From: Alcaligenes sp. SDU_A2
GTDB taxonomy: Bacteria > Pseudomonadota > Gammaproteobacteria > Burkholderiales > Burkholderiaceae_B
Direction of reading: 5' to 3'
NCBI RefSeq assembly: GCF_038237375.1
Contig: NZ_CP151273.1
Location: 806,001 to 870,000 of the forward strand
DNA length: 64,000 nucleotides
This document shows positions 51,587 through 59,020 of the stretch, piece by piece. The stretch's first letter is position 1. Every line of letters starts with the position of its first letter. Under the pieces are notes generated by a model. The model saw only the letters and a list, made by a program, of their open reading frames with translations, did not search any database and had not been told where the DNA came from. Both the position numbers and the translations under genes were made by a program.

Positions 51587-52610
51587 GGTGGTATTGCTCG
51601 GTAGAGGAAGTGTGCTTGTCTGCCGCGCTTTGTGTACTGCTTTGCAGAACATCGCGAATCAGATAAATGGGCCGCTGTTTGGTTTCCATATAGGTTTTGC
51701 CGACGTATTCGCCCAGCAGGCCCATGGTGATCAGCTGCATGCCGCCCAGAAAAGCGATAATGGCCACCAAAGAGGGATAGCCGTGTACAGCTTCGCCATA
51801 CAGAAGGGTTTTGGCGGCGATGAACAGCCCATAGGTCAAGCCTGTGCCGGCCACGAGCAGTCCCAGACCGGACGCCCAGCGCAACGGTTTAATGGAAAAA
51901 GAGGTAATGCCTTCGATGGCCAGGCCGAGCAGGCCGCGATAGTTCCATTTGGTCTTGCCAGCGGCGCGGGCATGGCGCTCGTACAGCAGTTCCGTGGTCG
52001 GCAGACCTATCCAGGCGAACAGGCCTTTCATGTATCGGGAACGCTCGGGCAATTGCAGCAGGGCCTGGACGGCGCGCGCGCTCATCAGGCGAAAGTCGCC
52101 CGTGTCCTCGGGGATGGGTACATCGCTCAGCCAGTTCAGCAGCCGGTAATACAGATGGGCGCTCAGGCGTTTATGCCAGGGATCGCCCGCGCGCGAACGG
52201 CGTCGCATGCGCACGATATCCGCACCGGCACGCCAGGCGCGCACCATGTCGGGGATTAATTCGGGTGGGTCCTGCATGTCGGCGTCCAGGGTGATGACGG
52301 CAGCTCCCGCGCAGTGTTGCAGCCCGGCTGTCAGGGCGGCTTCTTTGCCGAAGTTGCGGCTAAGACGCACCAGTTTGATATTGGCCTGGGTGCAGGCCAA
52401 TGCCGCCAGCGCGTCCGAGCTGCCGTCCACGCTGCCGTCGTCCACAAAGACAAGTTCGTAGCGTAGATCCAGTTCGTCCAGCACGCTGCGCAGGCGCGCA
52501 TAGCAGTGTGGCAGTACCTCTACCTCGTTATAGACGGGAATTAGCAGGGACAGTGTGGGCGCGCGTGTTTCCGAGCGTAGGGGGACGTGCAATTTACGGA
52601 TATTGCTCAT
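51573..52610 (-). CDS. Undecaprenyl-phosphate glycosyltransferase, family 2 (ArnC/GtrB-like)
   Basis: 345 residues. LSLLIPVYNEVEVLPHCY, VFVDDGSVDGSSDALA, TLDADMQDPPELIPDMV and EDTGDFRLMSARAVQAL are the GT2 dolichol-phosphate-mannose-type motifs; two C-terminal membrane helices (LGLLVAGTGLTYGLFIAAK; IAFLGGMQLITMGLLGEYVG). Charges undecaprenyl phosphate with a sugar that the ArnT-like enzyme can transfer. Start set at MSNIRKLHV; an upstream extension of 55 codons is possible but looks non-coding. First gene of the operon with the two-component system. Confidence 0.9.
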   Translation of the reverse strand: MSNIRKLHVPLRSETRAPTLSLLIPVYNEVEVLPHCYARLRSVLDELDLRYELVFVDDGSVDGSSDALAALACTQANIKLVRLSRNFGKEAALTAGLQHCAGAAVITLDADMQDPPELIPDMVRAWRAGADIVRMRRRSRAGDPWHKRLSAHLYYRLLNWLSDVPIPEDTGDFRLMSARAVQALLQLPERSRYMKGLFAWIGLPTTELLYERHARAAGKTKWNYRGLLGLAIEGITSFSIKPLRWASGLGLLVAGTGLTYGLFIAAKTLLYGEAVHGYPSLVAIIAFLGGMQLITMGLLGEYVGKTYMETKQRPIYLIRDVLQSSTQSAADKHTSSTEQYHHVQH

Positions 52611-52891
52611 GAAAATAGGACTCTCTTCGATAGCCCGTCGCTGCGTAAGGCCGGCAGGGCGGTCACAAGGACTCTGTGGGGTAGGGCTTGCGCATCGTAG
52701 TGCCTGCCGCATCCAAAACAGGTCAAGAAAATATCGAAATTTCGTCAAACTGTGCCGCTGTAGGCGAGTGTTCAAGGGGCTGGCTTCCTGATACGATATT
52801 TTTTTGCTGTCTGCGCTTTTGGTTTTGCAGGTAGCCTTGTCTGGGCCGGGCTCATTGCCGTATTGGTCCGCTGCCGAATATGGAGTGTTTC

Positions 52892-53440
52892 ATGGGTGCC
52901 GCCGAACTGTCTGTCGTATTAGCCGCGATCGTGCACCCCGGCAAGGGCCATGCCGATGCCTTGCTGCTGGATTTTGTGCAGCGCGTGCAAGATGGGGGCT
53001 GCGTTGTGCGTGGCTTGGTGCCGGGACCGCAAAGCGATCCCCAGGACTGTGCGGCACGCACAGTACGGGACCTGGAAACCGGTGTCCTCTATCCGATAAG
53101 CCAGGGCCAAGGCAAGCAGCCCGGCGTTTGTTGTCTGGACCCCGATGCCTTGTTGACTGCCGGCGTGGTTTTGCGGCGTGCGCTGCAAGGCCCGGCCGAC
53201 CTGGTCGTCGTTAACCGTTTCGGTATCCAGGAGGCGGCAGGCGGGGGTTTCTGTGCCGAATTTCTGGAATTGATCACGGCGGGCTATCCTGTGTTGACGG
53301 TGGTTTCCCATGCGTATCTGCCGGCTTGGCGCGAGTTCACGGGGGGGCTGGCGACCGAGCTGAATGCTGATATGGCGGCTTTGTCGGCGTGGTTTGAACA
53401 GGTGCGCGGCCAGGCTGCTGCCGATCCGGTGGCATCCTGA
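52892..53440 (+). CDS. DUF2478 family protein
   Basis: 182 residues. VVLAAIVHPGKGHADALLLD, FVQRVQDGGCVVRGLVPGPQ and ADLVVVNRFGIQEAAGGGFC match the DUF2478 group, small proteins with a P-loop-like fold often near molybdate or nitrogenase genes; no established function. The start ATG at 52892 is seven bases after GGAG; the ATG at 52880 overlaps that site. Divergent from the glycosyltransferase operon. Confidence 0.78.
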   Translation: MGAAELSVVLAAIVHPGKGHADALLLDFVQRVQDGGCVVRGLVPGPQSDPQDCAARTVRDLETGVLYPISQGQGKQPGVCCLDPDALLTAGVVLRRALQGPADLVVVNRFGIQEAAGGGFCAEFLELITAGYPVLTVVSHAYLPAWREFTGGLATELNADMAALSAWFEQVRGQAAADPVAS

Positions 53441-53546
53441 TCCAGGCTGGTGGGTATTTGCCGTGTCTGCGGGCCCCCAGGCCTGCGGTATTTGTATTGG
53501 GCAGACCGGGTGTGTCTGCCTGTTTTTATTCAAGAAAGAGAAAAGT

Positions 53547-54032
53547 ATGTCCCCTGTCCGTGACGATGCCGAATTGACCTTCCGTCGGGTAACGTCTGCC
53601 AACGTGTCCGAAATCTGCGAACTGAGCAATACCTTGTCCGATGAGCAGCGCGATTTTGTCGCCGACAATGGAACGTCGATTGCTGAAGGTTTTTGTTCGG
53701 AGTCGGCCTGGTTTCGCGGTGTGTATGCCGATGAAACCCTGGTGGGTTTCATCATGCTGCATGACGGTTCCGATTGGGACGACGGCATAGATTGCCCTGG
53801 GCCGTATCTGTGGCGATTTATGATTGCCGGACCTTTCCAGGGGTGTGGGTTTGGACGGCGGGCGCTGGAGCAGTTGGCGGCGCGCCTGCGTGTGCGCGGC
53901 ATCAAGCGCTTGTATACCAGTTATGGCCTGGGCGCGGGTGGTCCGCAGGCGTTCTACCAGAAGCTGGGCTTTGTGCCCACCGGCGGCATGTTCGACGAGG
54001 AAGTCGAAGTGGCCCTGGAGCTGACCGGTTGA
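53547..54032 (+). CDS. GNAT family N-acetyltransferase
   Basis: 161 residues. LTFRRVTSANVSEICELSNT starts the fold, LWRFMIAGPFQGCGFGRRAL is the acetyl-CoA pyrophosphate loop (Q-x-x-G-x-G), and GPQAFYQKLGFVPTG the C-terminal strand. FQGCGFGRRALEQL resembles spermidine acetyltransferase (BltD) types. Start at MSPVRDD after an AGAAAGAG stretch. Confidence 0.88.
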   Translation: MSPVRDDAELTFRRVTSANVSEICELSNTLSDEQRDFVADNGTSIAEGFCSESAWFRGVYADETLVGFIMLHDGSDWDDGIDCPGPYLWRFMIAGPFQGCGFGRRALEQLAARLRVRGIKRLYTSYGLGAGGPQAFYQKLGFVPTGGMFDEEVEVALELTG

Positions 54033-54104
54033 TGAAAACAGCGGCCTGGATGCCGCCGTTCATCGCTTTACGGCCGTGCCGGGACGGGTTCATGATAGAG
54101 CGAG

Positions 54105-55289
54105 TCAGGCCGGCTGCTGCATCGGTGGCCGCAGCCAGTAGGTAAAGCTGCGCAGCAGCCATTCCACGGGGCCGTACTGAAAGCGGCGCAGCCATAGGCG
54201 GCTGAGCAGGCATTGGCTCAGGTACAGAGACACGGCAACGGCCAGGATGGCGCTGGGCGAGAGTTGGCCGACCAGACCCAGGCCGACTCCGTAAAAGATC
54301 AGCACGCAGCTTAACGATTGCAGCAAGTAATTGCTTAGTGCCATGCGTCCGGCGGGTGCCAGCAGAAATTGCATTGCCGCGCGGGCTTTGCCTTGGTAAC
54401 TGCTCCAGGCCAGCGTGCAGTACAGGCCGGTTAGTAGAGGGGCGGTCAGGATGGTCAAAATCAGTGCGACCCCCTCGGTTTGGGTGCCGATCAGGAATGT
54501 CGTGGCATAGCCGTAAAACAGGCCCGACGGCAGACCGACCATTAATCCCCATAGACGCATGCGCTGGCGCAGCACCGCGTTGGCGTGCCGATCCTGGAAC
54601 AGGCGACGTCGGCCGGCGATCAGGCCCAGGCAGAACATGGCCAGCGCACATGGTCCTTGCATCATGACCAGACTGCTCCAGCTGTGTTTCAGCATGTCTA
54701 TGTTTTCGGCGAGAATGTCGCGCCAGCCGCCTTGGTATTGGAGGATATGTTGCGCAAGCTCGGCGTGTGCCTTGGCCGGGTCGAAGGGACCGTCGTCAAT
54801 ACCGAAAATCAAGTAGGTCCACAGCGCCGCCGTGGTGGCGATCAAGCCGGCCGCCAGCCAGGCCAGAAAGCGGTCGCTGCGATGACGCAACAGCAGCAAG
54901 AGCAGGCCGACCAGCGAGTAGGTGATCAGAATGTCAGCGGTGTACAGCAGCGTCGCGTGCAGCACTCCCAGGATAAGTAGCCCCAGCAGGCGACGCATGA
55001 AGGTGCGCGCAAAGGGTTGGCCGTTGCGCTGCGCGGACAATATTTGCAGCGAGAAGCTGTAGCCGAACAAGAACGAGAACAGCAGATAGAATTTGGTCTC
55101 TACAAAGGTCTGCACCAACAGGGCGCAGAGCTTGTCCAGAAGTGTCGTGCTCAAGGGGTTGGGCAGGCCCGAGCCATAATAGGGCGATGCAAAGACGACG
55201 ATATTGACCAAAAGAATGCCCAGCAAGGCCAGACCGCGCAGGCAGTCAAGAAAATCCTGGCGTTCTGGGGAGCAAGAGACAGAGGTCAT
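54105..55289 (-). CDS. DUF418 family membrane protein (YeiB-like)
   Basis: 394 residues, around ten membrane helices. FLDCLRGLALLGILLVNIVV at the N-terminus (acyltransferase-3-like first helix) and C-terminal GRMALSNYLLQSLSCVLIFY with LWLRRFQYGPVEWLLRSFTY are the DUF418 signature. Function unknown; relatedness to membrane acyltransferases suggests acyl transfer to an envelope component. Confidence 0.88.
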   Translation of the reverse strand: MTSVSCSPERQDFLDCLRGLALLGILLVNIVVFASPYYGSGLPNPLSTTLLDKLCALLVQTFVETKFYLLFSFLFGYSFSLQILSAQRNGQPFARTFMRRLLGLLILGVLHATLLYTADILITYSLVGLLLLLLRHRSDRFLAWLAAGLIATTAALWTYLIFGIDDGPFDPAKAHAELAQHILQYQGGWRDILAENIDMLKHSWSSLVMMQGPCALAMFCLGLIAGRRRLFQDRHANAVLRQRMRLWGLMVGLPSGLFYGYATTFLIGTQTEGVALILTILTAPLLTGLYCTLAWSSYQGKARAAMQFLLAPAGRMALSNYLLQSLSCVLIFYGVGLGLVGQLSPSAILAVAVSLYLSQCLLSRLWLRRFQYGPVEWLLRSFTYWLRPPMQQPA

Positions 55290-55498
55290 TCAGTCATCCA
55301 AGGTGACGCAAAATCGAAGGCGGGATACGACTGTTTCTTTGTCGCGGACTCGGTCAGTCCGACCGATCCGGCAAGGGGGCGCAGGCGTAAAGCGGCTGAT
55401 AATACTACGGTGATCATCAATACAGCGTTAGATCGTGCGCCTTGAACGCCTGCCTGTGTCGGCGACAATAGCGTATCGTTTTTTGTGGGGGCTATATC

Positions 55499-56062
55499 GT
55501 GCATCCTCGTTTTGAGCAGTTTATCCATCGTATGGACGCTTTGATGGCGCGTGGCGCTCTGGTCGAGTCGGACATTTTGCGTCAGGGGGGCGCTTTGCTT
55601 GGCGAACTGGTCGCCCAGGACGACTGGCTGGCACCGGAATATGCGCAGCCGCATCCCCAGTTTTATCAGCAGTACCTGCTGTACTGCTGTCCCGAGCAGC
55701 GTTTTTCCGTGGTCAGCTTTGTGTGGGGGCCAGGTCAGAAAACACCTGTTCATGACCACACCGTATGGGGGCTGATCGGCATGTTGCGCGGTAGCGAGCA
55801 ATCGCGCGCCTTCAGCCGTGATGCGCGGACCGGCCATTTGCAGCCAGGAGAGGTCCGATTATTGGCTCCCGGCGATGTGCAGGCTGTATCGCCCAGGGTG
55901 GGCGATATTCACGAGGTGTCCAATAGTCATGCCGATCGGGTCTCGATCAGCATTCATGTATATGGTGCGGATATCGGGCAGGTGCGTCGCCATGTGTTCG
56001 ATCCGCAGACCGGTAGCACCAAGGAGTTTATTTCGGGCTACGCGAACACGCGTCGGGCTTGA
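55499..56062 (+). CDS. Cysteine dioxygenase/3-mercaptopropionate dioxygenase family protein
   Basis: 187 residues, single-domain cupin. GPGQKTPVHDHTVWGLIGML gives iron ligands His85 and His87, and GDIHEVSN His138. Bacterial members with this length include 3-mercaptopropionate and mercaptosuccinate dioxygenases, which convert the thiol to a sulfinate. GTG start after a G-rich ribosome site; no ATG fits. Monocistronic. Confidence 0.87.
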   Translation: MHPRFEQFIHRMDALMARGALVESDILRQGGALLGELVAQDDWLAPEYAQPHPQFYQQYLLYCCPEQRFSVVSFVWGPGQKTPVHDHTVWGLIGMLRGSEQSRAFSRDARTGHLQPGEVRLLAPGDVQAVSPRVGDIHEVSNSHADRVSISIHVYGADIGQVRRHVFDPQTGSTKEFISGYANTRRA

Positions 56063-56081
56063 GCGCTTTGGCGATTGGGGC

Positions 56082-56489
56082 TCAAGGCGTATTCCAGTTT
56101 TTGAACATCTCCATGACTTGGGCCTCTGTCATGGTGGGGGTGTCGTTGGCCAGCGTGTAGTAATCGGGTTTTTTGTCGATGAAGATCTGGTTGTTGATGC
56201 GCAGTCCCTGTGCATCCTGGAACAGTCCGGCGGACAGGGCGTAGAAACCGCCGGTTTGCAGGCGGTAATACAGGTGTGTGCCGCAGTGCAGGCAAAAACC
56301 GCGCTCGGCCCATTCGGATGAACGATAGTGGGCGATGTCTTTTTCGCCTTCGATCTCGATGGTCTTGCTTTCGATAGAGAAAAACGGCCCCCCGCCCCAG
56401 CGCCGGCACATGCTGCAATGGCAGACGCCCACGTCAGTGTGATCCAGGCAGTGGATGGCGATGCGGCCGCACAGACAATGTCCTTTCAT
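56082..56489 (-). CDS. GFA family zinc protein
   Basis: 135 residues. MKGHCLCGRIAIHC, VGVCHCSMCRRWGGGPFFS and FCLHCGTHLYYRLQ hold the zinc-binding cysteines of the glutathione-dependent formaldehyde-activating (GFA/CENP-V) fold. Activity with formaldehyde adducts is not guaranteed for this branch. Convergent with the dioxygenase gene. Confidence 0.9.
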   Translation of the reverse strand: MKGHCLCGRIAIHCLDHTDVGVCHCSMCRRWGGGPFFSIESKTIEIEGEKDIAHYRSSEWAERGFCLHCGTHLYYRLQTGGFYALSAGLFQDAQGLRINNQIFIDKKPDYYTLANDTPTMTEAQVMEMFKNWNTP

Positions 56490-56561
56490 GGCTGTTCTCC
56501 GAAAAAGTTTCTCGCCTAATGGTACACCGCCTTGGCTGTTTGTCGCAGGCGTTTCGCGGGC

Positions 56562-57044
56562 TCAGGATTGGGTGCTTCCCTGTGGAATCAAGGTCACATC
56601 GATCCACTGCGCCTGGGTCAGTTCTGCCAGGCGCTCGGGCGAGATACGCACTGTGGAATTGATGGAACCGGCCGCCGGCATGACGATGTCATAGTCTTGC
56701 AGGGAAACGTCGCAGTACACCGGTAAAGGCGTGGCCAGGCCAAAGGGGCAAATGCCGCCCACCGGGTGACCTGTCAGGATTTGGGTGCTTTCTTGATCCA
56801 GCATGCGGGTTTTGACGCCGAAGACAGCGCGCAATTTTTTGTTGTCCAACCGGGCATCACCCCTGGCCACGAGCAGTACGGTGCGCTCGCCTGCGCGCAG
56901 GCTCAGCGTTTTGGCGATCTGGCCGGGTTCGACCTGATGTACCTGCGCGGCCAGCGCGACGGTGGGTGTGCCGTCGGCCGTTTCGATAATGGCAATATCG
57001 GGTGCGTGCTGCAGAAAGAAGCGTTTGACGGAATCCAGGCTCAT
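56562..57044 (-). CDS. YbaK/ProX family aminoacyl-tRNA deacylase
   Basis: 160 residues. Editing domain that hydrolyses mischarged tRNAs. QIAKTLSLRAGERTVLLVARGDARLDNKKL begins with the catalytic-region Lys, and GHPVGGICPFGLATPLPVY is the family GxxPxG loop. Start at MSLDSVKRF; residues upstream in frame have no ribosome site. Confidence 0.92.
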   Translation of the reverse strand: MSLDSVKRFFLQHAPDIAIIETADGTPTVALAAQVHQVEPGQIAKTLSLRAGERTVLLVARGDARLDNKKLRAVFGVKTRMLDQESTQILTGHPVGGICPFGLATPLPVYCDVSLQDYDIVMPAAGSINSTVRISPERLAELTQAQWIDVTLIPQGSTQS

Positions 57045-57154
57045 AGGACAGGTAATACAGTGACTTGTTAAACTTTTTGACGAACGACAAGTCTTAAATA
57101 GTTGGACTTGTGTGTCAACCAAGGCGCAGCAGCGTCTTTTATGGGAATTCGATC

Positions 57155-57574
57155 GTGTTCAAACCTTTGTTGCTTTCGGCCAGTCTGCTGGCGTTCAGCG
57201 CCCTGGCTCAGGCCGGTGGCCCCGCCCTGACCGTTTACCAGGACCCCAACTGCGGCTGTTGCGATGGTTGGGCTCAGCACATGCGCGATTCCGGGTTTCA
57301 GGTGACGTCCATCAAAACCCGCGACATGGCGCAGATCAAGCAGAAACTGGGCGTTCCGGGCGAACTGGCGTCCTGTCATACTGCCGTGGTGGAGCAAACC
57401 GGGCAGCGCGTGGAGGGCCATGTGCCGGCCAATGTGGTTCGCCGGATGATGACCGATATGCAGGTGCAGGGCGTGGCTGCGCCCGGCATGCCCCAGAACG
57501 CTCCCGGCATGGGGGAATTGGATGGCAATCTGATCACGCTGGATTTCAAAGGTCGTCCTTATTCGCGCGACTGA
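57155..57574 (+). CDS. DUF411 periplasmic metal-binding protein
   Basis: 139 residues. Signal peptide VFKPLLLSASLLAFSALAQA, then VYQDPNCGCCDGWAQHMRDS with the CGCC motif, PGELASCHTAVV and HVPANVVRRMM, typical of DUF411 proteins often linked with copper-resistance genes. No other copper gene is adjacent. GTG start after ATGGGAATTC. Confidence 0.87.
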   Translation: MFKPLLLSASLLAFSALAQAGGPALTVYQDPNCGCCDGWAQHMRDSGFQVTSIKTRDMAQIKQKLGVPGELASCHTAVVEQTGQRVEGHVPANVVRRMMTDMQVQGVAAPGMPQNAPGMGELDGNLITLDFKGRPYSRD

Positions 57575-57687
57575 CGGGCATGAATCAGGTGGCAAGCTGA
57601 TACACGAAACTACATAGCGATACTTGTAAGGCATACGCGCCCTTGTCATTATGGGCACTCAGTGATTCTGATAAGGAGGTTCCATCC

Positions 57688-58074
57688 ATGCAGCAATCTG
57701 TCAAAGCGTTTCTGGCTGCTGCCGCGGTCGCGTTTGGCCTCTCCAGTCCTTTGGCCATGGCCCAGCAAAGCAATGCGGCCTCGTCCGGCGCAGCCATGCC
57801 GGCTGCCACGCAGGTCGTCAAGCCGACGGACTCGCAATTGCAGCAGTATGTGGGCACTTATAAAAAAGTCGCCCAGACGGCTGCCGAATATCAACCTCGT
57901 CTGGATGCCGCCAAGACCGATGCCGAGCGTCAGTCCATCGTCCAGGAAGCCGATGAGCGCCTGGTAGGTGTGGTCAAGTCCAATGGCATGGATCTGGCCG
58001 AATACAACGGCATCAGCCTGGCTATCCAGCAGGACCCTGCCTTGCGTCAGCGCGTTGAAGGCATGCTGAAATAA
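57688..58074 (+). CDS. DUF4168 family exported protein
   Basis: 128 residues. Signal peptide MQQSVKAFLAAAAVAFGLSS ending near AMAQQ, then a helical domain with QLQQYVGTYKKVAQTAAEYQ, DERLVGVVKSNGMDLAEYNG and ISLAIQQDPALRQRVEGML, as in DUF4168 proteins. Periplasmic, function unknown. Strong AAGGAGG site and its own terminator. Confidence 0.85.
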   Translation: MQQSVKAFLAAAAVAFGLSSPLAMAQQSNAASSGAAMPAATQVVKPTDSQLQQYVGTYKKVAQTAAEYQPRLDAAKTDAERQSIVQEADERLVGVVKSNGMDLAEYNGISLAIQQDPALRQRVEGMLK

Positions 58075-58135
58075 AACGGCAGCGGCCGCGCTGCAGTCTC
58101 TTTAATCTGCGTAGTGACCGGGACGCCGGTCCATT

Positions 58136-58169
58136 CCCCTGGTGCCGATTGTCGGCCCAGGGGTTTTTT
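58136..58169 (+). terminator. Rho-independent terminator
   Basis: CCCCTGG / CCAGGGG outer stem with inner GCCGA / TCGGC and a T6 tract, after the DUF4168 gene. Confidence 0.88.
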
Positions 58170-58200
58170 GCGTCCGCCGTATCCTGGCGGCGGCGTGGTG

Positions 58201-59004
58201 TTAGCCTTTGCGGCCGAACAGTCGGGCAGTGGTGTAGCGGATCTGCGACCAGACAGCTTTCAGTCCGATGGACAGCATGTTCAGTTCGCCGGTCTCGTTC
58301 TTATTGTGACGACCGCGCGCCTGCAGGCGCAGTAGCGTCTGCTGCATTTGCGCCTGCAACTGCTGGGTTTGTGCCAGCACCGCCTGGCTTTGAAGCAAAA
58401 TAGCCTGTGCTTCTAGTGTGGTAACGGTCGATGTTGCCGCAGCAGGCGCGGTCGTGGTGGATGGGCGGCCTTGCGCTGCTTCGGATGCGCTGGCCAGGGA
58501 CGGGGCCGTGGCGGCTAAAGGCGTGTCGGGCTGCTCGTCGGGTTCATTTTCGCCCTGGACCAGGCGTGCCAGATTGCGTTCGAATTGGCCCAGGATCTGG
58601 CTGGCGACTTCGGCGATCATGCCGCTGCCGCGTCCATACTGGGCTACGGCACCCGATAAGGTCAGCTCGGTACTGACCTCTACATCTGTACCGCCGTCTG
58701 GAGCGCTTGTCAGGGCGAAGCTGAAGTCCGAGCTGGCTGCGCCGCGCCCTTTTGGGTCCAGGCCGGCTCCGCGCAGATAGGCAATGTAGTTTTCCTGGTC
58801 CGTGCGCAGTAGTTCCGCCGTGCCGTCGAAGGCGAGCTTGATGGGGCCTAGCCGCACCGATACAGAGCCTTGGTATGTGTTGTTGTCCAGCACCCCGGTC
58901 AGGGTGGCGCCGGGCAGGCAGGGCATGATGCGAGGCACGTCCAGCATCAGTGTCCAGGCCTGCTCCAGCGGCAGGGGAATATGAAACCGGTTCTTGAAAT
59001 TCAT
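58201..59004 (-). CDS. CoxG-like SRPBCC protein
   Basis: 267 residues. N-terminal CoxG/polyketide-cyclase domain (about 1-150): PLEQAWTLMLDVPRIMPCLP, GATLTGVLDNNTYQGSVSVR and LGPIKLAFDGTAELL; then an Ala/Pro/Ser-rich linker and a Gln-rich helix (LLQSQAVLAQTQQLQAQMQQ). CoxG proteins help anchor or mature molybdenum hydroxylases at the membrane. Last gene of the leftward operon, 17 bases after the Mo subunit. Confidence 0.88.
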   Translation of the reverse strand: MNFKNRFHIPLPLEQAWTLMLDVPRIMPCLPGATLTGVLDNNTYQGSVSVRLGPIKLAFDGTAELLRTDQENYIAYLRGAGLDPKGRGAASSDFSFALTSAPDGGTDVEVSTELTLSGAVAQYGRGSGMIAEVASQILGQFERNLARLVQGENEPDEQPDTPLAATAPSLASASEAAQGRPSTTTAPAAATSTVTTLEAQAILLQSQAVLAQTQQLQAQMQQTLLRLQARGRHNKNETGELNMLSIGLKAVWSQIRYTTARLFGRKG

Positions 59005-59020
59005 GGCAGCGTTCCTGTGT

